This document shows, piece by piece, positions 16,674 through 27,686 of a DNA stretch of 64,000 bases. Origin of the DNA: JAWWPG01 sp037719575 (GTDB lineage Bacteria; Actinomycetota; Actinomycetes; Propionibacteriales; Nocardioidaceae); assembly GCA_037719575.1 (NCBI GenBank), contig JBBJMF010000003.1:23741-87740 (forward strand), in the 5' to 3' direction. The position numbers and the translations under genes were made by a program. Within the stretch, counting starts at the first letter, position 1; the number at the start of each line of letters is the position of its first letter. The notes below the pieces were generated by a model. The model was not told the origin of the DNA and did no database searches. It was given only the letters and a program-made list of their open reading frames with translations.

Positions 16674-18571
16674 CCGAGCGGCTGCTGTTCGCCGCCGGAG
16701 TCATCGACGAGATCGGCAGTGTCGACGACGGCACCACCCAGGCCGACACCATGGTCCTGGAACGCCAGCGCGGGATCACCATCAAGTCCGCCGTCGTCTC
16801 CTTCGTCGTCGGCGACGTCACTGTCAACCTCATCGACACTCCTGGCCATCCGGACTTCATCGCCGAGGTGGAGCGGGTGCTCAGCATCCTCGACGGAGCC
16901 GTGCTCGTGGTCTCCGCGGTCGAGGGCGTGCAGCCGCAGACACGCATCCTCAGCCGGGCGCTGCGGCGGCTCTGGGTCCCCACGCTGGTGTTCGTCAACA
17001 AGCTCGACCGGGCGGGCGCGGACGACGCCAGAGTGGTCCGGGACCTCGCTGACACGTTAGCGCTGGCGCCTATCGAGCTGGCGGCTGCCCGGGGGATCGG
17101 CTCGCGGGACGTCACGGTCACGTCGTACGGCGACGACGCAGCCTTCACCGCGCGGCTGCTCGATGTGCTCACGGAGCACGACGATGCACTGCTGACCACG
17201 TACCTGGAGGATCCTCGGTCGCTGTCCCGCGCCCGCCTGCGCGAGGAGCTCGCCCGCCAGGTCAGCCGGGCGGTCTTGCACCCGGTATTCCTCGGCTCGG
17301 CGATCACCGGGGTAGGCGTGGAGCTCCTGATGACGGCCCTCGCCGACCTGCTGCCGGCCGGCCGCGGCGACGTCGATGCTGCGCCGTCGGGAGTCGCGTT
17401 CAAGGTCGAGCGTGGCCCGGCGGGTGAGCGAGTCGCGTTCGTCGCTATGACGGCGGGGACCTTGCGGGTGCGCGACCGGGTCCAGGTCGGGAGCGGCGGC
17501 GAAGGGCAGGTCACGGCGATCAGCGTCTTCGAACGAGGCTCCGCCACGCCGAGTCCGATGGTGGCCGCCGGCCAGATCGCCAAGATCTGGGGGCTCGGCG
17601 AGGTCATGGTCGGCTCGTCGGTCGGGGCGCCGCGCCCCGGCCGGACGCCGTTCCGGTTCGCCCCTCCGACGCTGGAGGCAGTCGTCGTGGCGCGCAACCC
17701 AGCGGACCGGGGCGCGCTGCACGTCGCACTCACCCAGCTCGCCGAGCAGGACCCGCTCATCAACCTGCGACCGGTCGACGACGGGCCGACGAGCGCCCTC
17801 TCGCTGTACGGCGAGGTGCAGAAGGAGGTCATCGGCGACACTCTCGCCGCCGACTTCGGCGTCGGCGTGGACTTCCACGAGTCCACCACGATCTGCATCG
17901 AGCGGCCCGTGCGCGCCGGCTCCGCGGGCGAGCCGCTCCCTGCTGGTCGCTCGGCGGAGCACCCCCTGCTGGCCGGCGTCGGACTGCGCATCGAGCCGGT
18001 GGCTGCCGGCTCAGGCGTCGAGGTCGGCCTCGAGATCGAGCGGGGCTCCCTTCCGCGCGCCTTCCTCACGGCCATCGAGGAGGCGGTGCCGACAGGTCTG
18101 AGCCGCGGCCTGCGCGGCTGGCAGGTCACCGACTGTCGGGTGACGATCACCAGCTCCGGCTATGCGCCTCGCCAGAGCCACGCCCACGCGACGTTCGACC
18201 GGAACATGTCGAGCACTGCCGACGACTTCCGCAGCCTGACTCCGGTCGTGCTGATGCAGGCCCTGGCCCTCGCCGGAACCGTCGTGTGCGAGCCCATGCA
18301 CCACTTCCGCCTCGAGCTCCCCGACGATCTCCTGGGGTCGTTGCTGCCCGCGCTCGCTCGTCTCGGGGCGGTGCCGCGAAGGCCCGAGCCCCGCGCGGCG
18401 TCGTACCTCGTCGAGGGCGACATCCCGGCCGCCCGGGTGCATGCCCTGCAGCAACAGCTGCCAACACTGTCGCGCGGCCAGGGAGTGCTGGAGTGCGCCT
18501 TCGACCACTACCGGCCGGTGCGCGGCACGGCCCCGACCCCCCCCGGGCCGTTCACTAGGATGGCCCGATGA
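16616..18571 (+). CDS. TetM/Otr(A)-type ribosomal protection GTPase
   Basis: Elongation-factor-G-like GTPase that dislodges tetracycline from the ribosome. At 651 residues it matches Otr(A). G1 is AHVDAGKTS, the switch I threonine sits in GITIKSA, G3 is DTPGHPDFI and G4 is VNKLD. Domain II begins near residue 260, and the C-terminal domains IV-V end around CAFDHYRPV, similar to the tail of Otr(A). Such genes occur both in producers of tetracyclines and, as here, in metabolic surroundings without biosynthesis genes, where resistance is intrinsic or the role is general ribosome rescue. Its stop overlaps the next gene's ATG. A candidate leader lies upstream. Confidence 0.88.
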   Translation: MRMLNLGIVAHVDAGKTSLTERLLFAAGVIDEIGSVDDGTTQADTMVLERQRGITIKSAVVSFVVGDVTVNLIDTPGHPDFIAEVERVLSILDGAVLVVSAVEGVQPQTRILSRALRRLWVPTLVFVNKLDRAGADDARVVRDLADTLALAPIELAAARGIGSRDVTVTSYGDDAAFTARLLDVLTEHDDALLTTYLEDPRSLSRARLREELARQVSRAVLHPVFLGSAITGVGVELLMTALADLLPAGRGDVDAAPSGVAFKVERGPAGERVAFVAMTAGTLRVRDRVQVGSGGEGQVTAISVFERGSATPSPMVAAGQIAKIWGLGEVMVGSSVGAPRPGRTPFRFAPPTLEAVVVARNPADRGALHVALTQLAEQDPLINLRPVDDGPTSALSLYGEVQKEVIGDTLAADFGVGVDFHESTTICIERPVRAGSAGEPLPAGRSAEHPLLAGVGLRIEPVAAGSGVEVGLEIERGSLPRAFLTAIEEAVPTGLSRGLRGWQVTDCRVTITSSGYAPRQSHAHATFDRNMSSTADDFRSLTPVVLMQALALAGTVVCEPMHHFRLELPDDLLGSLLPALARLGAVPRRPEPRAASYLVEGDIPAARVHALQQQLPTLSRGQGVLECAFDHYRPVRGTAPTPPGPFTRMAR

Positions 18572-19500
18572 CGACACCGCAGTTCTCGCGGCCGGGTGCG
18601 GTCGACCTCTCCGCTTTCCGGCCCACGAACGCCCGCACCGCCGCGTCCGGCGGCTCCGGGTCCTTCGTCGTGGAGGTGACCGACGAGGAGTCGCTCAGCG
18701 TCGACGTCGTCGACCGCTCGATGTCCGTGGTCGTGCTGCTGAGCGTCTGGTCGCCGGACGTCCCCGAGTCGGTGCAGATCAACGAGACCCTCACGACCCT
18801 GGCCGGCGAGTTCGGCGGCCGGTTCGTGCTGGCGACCCTCGACGCTCAGGCCAACGCCGCCCTCGTCTCCGCGATCGGCATTCCCAGCATCCCCCTCGTG
18901 GCCGCCGCGCTGCGCGGCCAGCTGGCGCCGCTGTTCCAGGAGCCGCTGCCCGAGTCGGAGATGCGCACCGTCATCCAGCAGATCCTGCAGGCCGCTGCCA
19001 CCAATGGCATCACCGGCACCGCAGAACCGGTCTCACGCCCCGTCGGGGACCGCTCCGCGGAGGAGGAGGAGGGGGAGGGGGAGCTTCCGCCGGCGAAGTT
19101 CCCGGCCGCCGAGGATGCGCTGCTCCGAGGCGACCTCGACGAGGCGGTCACTCAGTACGAGGCGGCGCTGGCGGCCGCCCCCGGTGATGTCGAGGCCGTC
19201 GAGGGGCTGGCCCGAGCCAAGCTGCTGAAGCGCACCATCGGGGTGGACCTGGCGGCCGCCCGGGCTGTTGCAGCCGAATCGCCGGACGACGTCGCGGCCC
19301 AGATTCTGATGGCCGACCTCGACCTGCTCGGCGGTCACGTCGATGACGCGTTCGACCGTCTGCTCGATCTTGTGCGCCGTACCAGCGAGGAGGACCGGGA
19401 CGGCGCCAGGCGGCACCTGCTCGACCTCTTTGCCGTCGTCGGCGACGCCGATCCTCGCGTGGGCAAGGCCCGTCGCGCCCTCACGGCCGCCCTCTTCTGA
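18568..19500 (+). CDS. CnoX/YbbN-like thioredoxin-TPR protein
   Basis: A 310-residue cytoplasmic protein with a thioredoxin-fold domain (about residues 30-135) and C-terminal tetratricopeptide-like helices (about 170-310). The site that holds Cys-X-X-Cys in thioredoxin reads VWSPDVPES, with no cysteine, so it cannot be an oxidoreductase; family members in many actinobacteria are likewise cysteine-free and are thought to act as holdases that hand clients to chaperonins. An acidic linker (EEEEGEGE) joins the two domains. The start overlaps the GTPase stop (ATGA), so the two are translationally coupled. Confidence 0.85.
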   Translation: MTTPQFSRPGAVDLSAFRPTNARTAASGGSGSFVVEVTDEESLSVDVVDRSMSVVVLLSVWSPDVPESVQINETLTTLAGEFGGRFVLATLDAQANAALVSAIGIPSIPLVAAALRGQLAPLFQEPLPESEMRTVIQQILQAAATNGITGTAEPVSRPVGDRSAEEEEGEGELPPAKFPAAEDALLRGDLDEAVTQYEAALAAAPGDVEAVEGLARAKLLKRTIGVDLAAARAVAAESPDDVAAQILMADLDLLGGHVDDAFDRLLDLVRRTSEEDRDGARRHLLDLFAVVGDADPRVGKARRALTAALF

Positions 19501-19759
19501 GGTCGGCGAGCGCCTGGGCGTCCTGGCCGATCACCCGCTTCGCGACCGGCGACCAGATCGGGTGGGCGCACGGCGTCCTCTCGCCAGAGCCCAGGACGCC
19601 GCTGTCATACGGCAGGATGCCGGTCACGGGGTACTCGGTCCATTGGTCCACGCGCCCGTTCGGCGACCGGTAGTTCGTCACAGGCACGACGTACGCGTGA
19701 CCGACCTCGAGCCGGGGGAAGCCCCACCAAGCCCACCACCACGCCTGCTCCGTGCAGCA
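19481..19759 (-). pseudogene. 5'-truncated remnant of an unknown gene
   Basis: Downstream of glgB an open minus-strand frame begins right after a TGA (19760-19762) with Trp-rich sequence (EQAWWWAWWGFPRLEVG) and continues with protein-like text such as VVPVTNYRSPNGRVDQWTEY and PYDSGVLGSGERTPC to a stop at 19481. The text looks like the C-terminal part of a real protein rather than a shadow frame, but it lacks a credible start with a ribosome binding site; the first GTG lies at 19687. I do not recognise the family. It overlaps the 3' end of the CnoX-like gene by 20 bp. The rest of 19501-19860 shows nothing else. Confidence 0.4.
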
Positions 19760-19860
19760 TCACCCTGACCTTCCTTTCGTCGTCTCGATGAAGATCCGAC
19801 GTACGACGAGCCGGGCCCGGTTCCGTCCCTCCCGCCGGACTCCGGACGCGTCCGAGCGGC

Positions 19861-22107
19861 TCAGGTGGAGGATCGTTGCGCTAGGACGGACGAATCCGTT
19901 GGGTCGGACGAATCCGGCAGCTCCGCCGGGTCGTGGCGGAACCAGACGGTCGCGATGGGTGGCAGCGAGACCGAGGCGGAGTACGGTCGGCCGTGCCACG
20001 GCACGTCGGAGCCCTCGACCGCACCGAAGTTGCCGACCCCTGACCCGTAGTAGAGCTCGGCGTCGGTGTTGAGCACCTCGGTCCAGCGACCCGTCTCCGG
20101 GAGGCCGAGCCGATAGCCATGGCGGGGCACCGCCGAGAAGTTGGCCACACACGCGAGCAGAGAGCCGTCTCCGCTGCTCCGCATGAAGCTCAGGACGTTG
20201 TTGGTCGCGTCGTTGGCGTCGATCCAGCCGAACCCGGCGTTGTCCTGGTCCAGCCGCCACAGGGCAGGCGTGTCGACGTACGTCGTGTTGAGGTCGCGCA
20301 CCAGGGTGTGCACACCCCGGTGCTCGACGTGGTCGAGAAGCCACCAGTCGAGCTCGCGGCCCTCGGCCCACTCGGACTCCTGCGCGAGCTCGGCCCCCAT
20401 GAACAGCAGCTGCTTGCCGGGATGGGCCCACATGTACGCGAGGTAGGCGCGCAGGTTCGCAAGCTGCCGCCAGCGGTCCCCGGGCATCTTGCGCAGCAGC
20501 GACCCCTTGCCGTGCACGACCTCGTCGTGCGAGACAGGCAGCACGTAGTTCTCGGCGTACGCGTACATCATCGCGAACGTCATCTGGTGGTGGTGGTACT
20601 GCCGGTGGACAGGGTCGTGCGCGAGGTAGTCGAGCGTGTCGTGCATCCAGCCCATGTTCCACTTGAAGCCGAAGCCGAGGCCGCCGACGTGGGTGGGCCG
20701 GGTGACCCCGGGCCAGGCCGTCGACTCCTCCGCGATGGTGACGACCCCTGGCGCCCGGCGGTAGCACGTGGCGTTCGTCTCCTGGAGGAACGCCACGGCT
20801 TCGAGGTTCTCCCTTCCGCCGTGGACGTTCGGCGTCCACTCACCCGGGTTGCGGGAGTAGTCGAGGTAGAGCATCGACGCGACGGCGTCCACGCGCAGCC
20901 CGTCGGCGTGGAACTCCTCGAGCCAGTAGACGGCGTTGGCCACCAGGAAGTTGCGCACCTCTGACCGACCGAAGTCGAAGATGTAGGTGCCCCACTCGGG
21001 GTGCTCGCCACGCGCCGGGTCCGCGTGCTCGTAGAGCGGGGTCCCGTCGAACCGGGCAAGCGCCCACTCGTCCTTGGGGAAGTGCGCCGGGACCCAGTCG
21101 AGGATCACCCCGATGTCCGCCTGATGCAGCTTGTCGATCAGCAGCCGCAGGTCGTCCGGGTCGCCCAACCGTGCTGTCGGGGCGAAGTACGACGACACCT
21201 GGTAGCCCCACGACCCACCGAAGGGGTGCTCCATGACCGGGAGGAGCTCGACGTGGGTGAAGCCGAGGTCCGAGACGTAGGCGACGAGCTCGTCCGCCAG
21301 GTCGAGGTAGCTGCGCCCCTTGCGCCACGACCCGAGATGCACCTCGTAGATGCTCATCGGCTCCTGGACGGCGCGCCGGGCGGCGCGGGCCGCAAGCCAG
21401 TCGGCGTCACCCCACTCGTGGGTCGACGTGAAGACGACCGAGGCACGCTCCGGCGGCACCTGGGTGTGCTGGGCCAGCGGGTCCGCCTTGTGGCGCCAGA
21501 CACCGTCGACGCCGCAGACCTCGAACTTGTAGAGGGTGCCGTCGCCGACCCCCGGGACGAACAGCTCCCACACCCCCGAGAGGCCGAGCATGCGCATCGG
21601 GTGCGCGCGTCCGTCCCAGAAGTTGAAGTCGCCGGCCAGCCTGACCCCCTTGGCGTTAGGCGCCCACACGGCGAACGACGTGCCCACGACGACGCCGTGC
21701 GCCGAGTCGTAACTGTGCACGTGGGCGCCGAGGACCCGCCACAGCAGCTCGTGGCGACCCTCGTTGATCAGGTGCTGGTCGAGCTGTCGGACGGTAGGCA
21801 GGTAGCGGTAGGGGTCATCGACGGTGGCGGTGCCCGACGACGCGTAGTCGACCTCGAGGCGGTAGTCGCCGACCTCCTTCTGCGCGAGCACACCGACCCA
21901 GACACCCTCGTACTCGTGCCGCATCGGCACGGTCTCACCCCCCGCGCTCACGGCGACCGAGCGCGCCAAGGGACGCAGCGTGCGCACCGTGACCTCGCCC
22001 GCATGAGGATGGGGGCCGAGGATGTCGTGGGGGCTGCGGTGGGTGCCCGCGACCAGCCGGGCCAGCTGGTCGGACGCTACGGGCTCGGCGTCGGACTCGT
22101 CGGTCAT
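19861..22107 (-). CDS. glgB: 1,4-alpha-glucan branching enzyme
   Basis: Adds alpha-1,6 branches to the glucan made by GlgE. It has 748 residues from the ATG 1 bp after the maltokinase stop, which gives the normal MTDESDAEP-type start; frames further upstream are maltokinase sequence. The N-terminal CBM48 modules (about residues 15-210) precede the GH13 barrel. The catalytic Asp lies in LRVDAVASMLYLD, the Glu in VTIAEESTAW and the third acidic residue in LPVSHDEVVHGKGS. It is the last gene of the glgE-treS-pep2-glgB operon. The C-terminal 20 residues are Ser/Asp-rich. Confidence 0.96.
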   Translation of the reverse strand: MTDESDAEPVASDQLARLVAGTHRSPHDILGPHPHAGEVTVRTLRPLARSVAVSAGGETVPMRHEYEGVWVGVLAQKEVGDYRLEVDYASSGTATVDDPYRYLPTVRQLDQHLINEGRHELLWRVLGAHVHSYDSAHGVVVGTSFAVWAPNAKGVRLAGDFNFWDGRAHPMRMLGLSGVWELFVPGVGDGTLYKFEVCGVDGVWRHKADPLAQHTQVPPERASVVFTSTHEWGDADWLAARAARRAVQEPMSIYEVHLGSWRKGRSYLDLADELVAYVSDLGFTHVELLPVMEHPFGGSWGYQVSSYFAPTARLGDPDDLRLLIDKLHQADIGVILDWVPAHFPKDEWALARFDGTPLYEHADPARGEHPEWGTYIFDFGRSEVRNFLVANAVYWLEEFHADGLRVDAVASMLYLDYSRNPGEWTPNVHGGRENLEAVAFLQETNATCYRRAPGVVTIAEESTAWPGVTRPTHVGGLGFGFKWNMGWMHDTLDYLAHDPVHRQYHHHQMTFAMMYAYAENYVLPVSHDEVVHGKGSLLRKMPGDRWRQLANLRAYLAYMWAHPGKQLLFMGAELAQESEWAEGRELDWWLLDHVEHRGVHTLVRDLNTTYVDTPALWRLDQDNAGFGWIDANDATNNVLSFMRSSGDGSLLACVANFSAVPRHGYRLGLPETGRWTEVLNTDAELYYGSGVGNFGAVEGSDVPWHGRPYSASVSLPPIATVWFRHDPAELPDSSDPTDSSVLAQRSST

Positions 22108-22108
22108 C

Positions 22109-23547
22109 TCACTCCTCAGCCATGATCCTGGCAATCGCATGAAGGGGGATTCCCACCCAGGCGGGCCGGTTGCGTGTCTCGTAGACGGCCTCGTAGATCG
22201 CCTTGTCCGCTTCGAACGCGGCAAGCAGGTCCGGGTGAGCTGCCGCATCGTCTCCTGCCACGGACCCGTAGCCGCCCAGGAAGGCCTCGCGGTTGCGGGC
22301 GTTCCACTCCTCGGCCCGGTAGGCCAGCTGCGCGTTGACCCCGAAGCTCTGCAAGGTCACGCCGGCCGCGTAGTCGAACGACCGCAGCATCCCGGCGACG
22401 TCGCGCAGCGGCGACGACAGACTCGTTCGCTCGGCCAGCGTCTTTCCTGGCTCGCCCTCGAAGTCGATGAGCTTCCACCCCTTGACCGTGCGCAAGGTCT
22501 GCCCGAGGTGCAGGTCCCCATGCACGCGCTGGATCGGTACCGGTGTGCTCAGCCGCCGCAACCGCTCGAAGCGCGCACCCAGCCGGTCCCGGAAGGAGGT
22601 GAGGTCAGGTACGACATGCACGGCGTCGTCGAGCCGCGCCTGCATGGTGCCGGCGAGCGTGGCGCCGTCCTGCTCCGGGGCGGAACCGCTGGGGAAGAGC
22701 CGGGCGAGCTCGTGGTGCATCGCCGCGACCGTAACCCCGAGCCTCTCGGACTCGGAGGCGAAGTCCCCGCCGACCTCGGCCGGGTGCAGGTCCCCCTCGT
22801 CGAGCAGGTCGCGGACACTGGCGAGGGCAAGGTCCCATCCGTCCGTCGCCGTCCGCAGGAAGACCTGCAGCATCCCGAGGTCGGCGGTACGACGTTCTTC
22901 CCCCGGCCCTGACCAGCTGCCGCGCAGCCAGCCCAGCAGCGGTGCCACGTTCTCGAACCCGGCGCGGGTCAGCGCGTCGTGGATCTCGATGTCAGGGTTG
23001 TCGCCCTCGCTGACCCGGCGGAACAGCTTGAGGATCGCACTCTCGCCGTACACGATCGAGGTGTTGGACTGCTCCGCCGACATCACCGACCCGACAGCCG
23101 ACGGGTCGGGGAGTCCGCCGCTCTCGACGGTATGGAACTCGACGCCACCGCGCTCGCGGACGACCGAGCTCTCGTGGGTGGCGATGAACCCCTCGAGCAG
23201 GCCGTTCGTCAGCTCCCGCACGTAGACACCGTCGTACGCCACGACCTGGCCGAGGTCCGGCAGGTCGACGACGCCGATGAGCGCGTGCTCGAGGCCAGGG
23301 TCGCTCTGGGGCAGATAGCCCACCGGCACCTGGTAGGTGTCGGTTGTCCCGTCGGAGAACGCCACCGTCACCAGCTCGACCCGTGACCGGATGTGACCGG
23401 GCGGGCGGTGCGCACCGTCGAGCCAGGGCAGCGGCGCCACGCGCGAGACCGTGAACTCGCGGCCCTTCCCGGCGAACCAGCGCCGGCGGGCGAGGAAGTC
23501 GGCAAGCAGCACGCGGTAGTCGGCGAAGGTGTCGAGACCGTCGGCGG

Positions 23548-23551
<4 letters not shown>
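22109..23551 (-). CDS. pep2: Maltokinase
   Basis: Phosphorylates maltose with ATP to maltose 1-phosphate, the donor for GlgE. It has 480 residues; ATG at 23551 overlaps the treS stop (ATGA). The N-terminal cap FLARRRWFAGKGREF is the usual Pep2/Mak start, and the kinase core has VHGDLHLGQTL (catalytic Asp) and LIDFEGEPGK (metal-binding Asp), as in aminoglycoside-phosphotransferase-like kinases. Tight coupling to treS fits the known TreS:Pep2 complex in mycobacteria. Confidence 0.95.
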
Positions 23552-25208
<1,657 letters not shown>

Positions 25209-25212
<4 letters not shown>

Positions 25213-27188
25213 GAAGACTTCCTTCGCACGGAGAGCAGGTGGGCGGGCTCGCTGGGGTCAAGCCGGACGTAGTTGCGCTCACCCCATCGCCAGGTCTGCC
25301 CGGTCATCTCGTCGTCGACGAGGAACGTGTCGTACCACTCGTAGCCGAGCGCCGGCATCGAGAGGTGTACGACGGTCTCCCGCCCCCCGTGCGGGTCAAG
25401 GTTGACGACCACGATGACCACGTCGTCGCCGTGCTCGCTGTCGCCGCGCTTGCTGTAGCACAGCACCGCGTCGTCCTCCGTCGCGTGCAGGGTGATGTTG
25501 CGGAGCCGCTGCAGGGCGGGGTGCCGCCGCCTGATGTCGTTCAGGCTGGCCAGATACGGGGCGAGGGTCCGCTTCTCGGCCGCCGCCCGCTCCCAGTCAC
25601 GGGGCCGGAGCTGGAACTTCTCGGAGTTGAGATACTCCTCGGAGCCCGGCCGGATCGCCACGTGCTCGAACAGCTCGTAACCGGCGTAGACCCCCCAGGT
25701 GGGGGACCCCGTCGCGGCGAGCACGGCGCGGACCGCGAACGCGGCAGGTCCGCCGTACTGGAGGTAGTCCGACAAGATGTCCGGCGTGTTCACGAAGAGG
25801 TTGGGCCGCATGACGTCGCTCTGCTCGTGCGACAGCTCCGCGAGGTAGGACGCGAGCTCAAACTTCGTGTTGCGCCAGGTGAAGTAGGTGTAGGACTGGT
25901 GGAACCCGACCATCGCGAGCGCCCGCATCATCGCCGGCTTGGTGAACGCCTCTGACAGGAAGAGCACGTCGGGGTCGCTCGCGCGGACCTTGCCTAGCAG
26001 CCACTCCCAGAACATCACCGGCTTCGTGTGCGGGTTGTCCACCCGGAAGATGCGCACGCCGTGGTCCATCCAGTGCCGCACGACCCGAAGCACCTCGCGC
26101 GACACCCCCTGGTAGTCGTTGTCGAAGTTGAGCGGGTAGATGTCCTGGTACTTCTTCGGCGGGTTCTCGGCGTAGGCGATCGTGCCGTCGGCGCGGGTCG
26201 TGAACCACTCCGGATGGCTCGCCACCCATGGATGGTCCGGCGCGCACTGCAGCGCCAGGTCGAGCGCCACCTCCATCCCGAGCTCGCCCGCTCGGGCGAC
26301 GAAGGCGTCGAAGTCGTCGATCGTGCCGAGGTCGGGATGGATGGCGTCGTGGCCGCCGAGGCGGGAGCCGATGGCCCAGGGTGATCCTGGGTCGCTGGGT
26401 CCGGGGGTGAGCGTGTTGTTGGGTCCCTTGCGGTTGACGGCTCCGATCGGGTGGATCGGCGGCAGGTAGACCACGTCGAAGCCCATGGCGGCGACGGCGT
26501 CGAGTCGTCGCGCCGCGGTGGCGAACGTCCCGGACGTCCAGGTGTCCGTCTGCTCGTCGTACGACGCACCTTCGGAGCGTGGGAAGAACTCGTACCAGGA
26601 GCCGACCAGGGCGCGCTCGCGGTCGACGTAGAGCGGGAACGGGTCGGTGGCGCTCAGCATGTCACGCAGCGGGTAGTCCGCGAGAGCTGCATCCACGCCC
26701 GTGCTCGTCAACGCACCAAGCCGCACGGACACGGAGCGGTCGGTGTCGGAAGCCGCCGTGACCGCCGCCTCCAGCCTGCGCCGGGCGCCCGACTTGGCGG
26801 GGGTGGCGTCGGCGGCCCGGCGCAGCACGAGGACTCCCTCGGCGAGCATCAGCTCGACGTCGATCTCCGCCTCGATCTTGATCTCCGCGCTGTGCCGCCA
26901 GGAGGCGTACGGGTCGGCCCAGGACTCGATGCGGAACGTCCAGGCACCGGGCTTGTCGGGCGTCACCCAGGCGGCGTAGCGGTCGGGCTCGTCGGTCGGT
27001 TCGAGCCTGGTGAGCGGGCGGGAGCGACCGCGCGGGCCCTTCAGCACGGCACCTGCGCCGAGTGCCTCATGGCCCTCGCGGAACACAGTGGCGGCGATCT
27101 GCAGCGACTCGCCGACGACGGCCTTGACGGCATACCTGCCCCGCTCGACCACCGGGCTGACATCGGTGATGGGAACTCGTTCGATCAT
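25209..27188 (-). CDS. glgE: Alpha-1,4-glucan:maltose-1-phosphate maltosyltransferase
   Basis: Extends alpha-1,4-glucan with maltosyl units from maltose 1-phosphate. The protein has 659 residues from the ATG at 27188 (MIERVPITDVSPVVERGRY), which matches GlgE N-termini; sequence upstream in the frame is intergenic. The N-terminal beta-sandwich (about 1-110) precedes the GH13_3 barrel with MGFDVVYLPPIHPIG, the nucleophile Asp in IFRVDNPHTKP and the acid/base Glu in LFLSEAFTKP. It is the first gene of the coupled glgE-treS-pep2-glgB operon. Confidence 0.96.
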
Positions 27189-27240
27189 TGCTCCGAAACC
27201 TACCGGCGGCCCTGAGGGCACGCACGAGGGGACGTCCCCC

Positions 27241-27296
27241 GCGCAAAGATCCGACATCAGAAGGCCCAGGGCAACCTCAATGTCGGATCTTTGCGC
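27241..27296. repeat. Perfect 17-bp inverted repeat between a small gene and glgE
   Basis: gcgcaaagatccgacat (27241-27257) is repeated as its exact complement at 27280-27296 with a 22-nt loop. The right arm contains the last codons and borders the TGA stop of the small minus-strand gene (27277-27279). It could fold into a strong terminator-like hairpin for that gene, act as a two-site operator for glgE, or be a dispersed extragenic repeat; a one-arm match occurs at 13010-13024. No T-run is present. Confidence 0.7.
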
Positions 27297-27549
27297 CAGG
27301 CGTGAGGCTGTGACCGTTCGGCGAGGTGCACGGACCGTTGCCGCAGTGCACACACCGCATGACGCCGTCCGGCTCGTTCCAGGTGTAGCCGGGCTCGTGG
27401 CCCACCCGCGCCGGGTCGGCGGCCCAGTCGGCGGGGTTGGCGCCGTCCTCGCGGATCTGTCGCCGAGGGGTGCTGGTGAGCGTACCGGCCAACGTCACCG
27501 CGAGCGCGAGCCCGCGGGCTGCCCCGGAGATGTTCGACAAGGGGTTCAT
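27277..27549 (-). CDS. Small cysteine-containing protein, unknown function
   Basis: A 90-residue protein. ATG 27549 has the near-ideal ribosome binding site aggagga just upstream, which supports real translation. Residues about 8-25 (GAARGLALAVTLAGTLTST) form a weak hydrophobic stretch that may be a signal or membrane-associated helix. Near the C-terminus CVHCGNGPC could bind a metal, though only three cysteines are seen. I know no function. It precedes glgE on the same strand and is separated from it by a perfect inverted repeat. Confidence 0.6.
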   Translation of the reverse strand: MNPLSNISGAARGLALAVTLAGTLTSTPRRQIREDGANPADWAADPARVGHEPGYTWNEPDGVMRCVHCGNGPCTSPNGHSLTPGAKIRH

Positions 27550-27686
27550 GTCTCCTCCTGCCAGGGAACGTATTCGGCTCCTGAGCATGTAAAACTAAAG
27601 TGAGTTAGTAGACATACATTACACAATGCGAGGGGTCACGCGATCGTGGATTCGCGGGCAGGTGCGCTCGCGGCTACCGTTTCCCC
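27550..27686. promoter_or_regulatory. AT-rich divergent promoter before glgP and the small gene
   Basis: This 137-bp gap contains the most AT-rich stretch of the neighbourhood (27585-27628). Within it actaa / ttagt (27594-27598 and 27605-27609, 6-nt spacer) forms an inverted repeat resembling a TetR-type half-site pair, and gtagacatacattacac could supply -10 elements. It lies upstream of both the minus-strand small gene and the plus-strand glycogen phosphorylase. Confidence 0.45.

Noticed and set aside
16189..18150. Long open frame of 653 codons on the minus strand
   Set aside because: Antisense shadow of the GTPase gene; high GC at third positions keeps stop codons away. Composition is Ser/Arg/Pro-rich with no domain.
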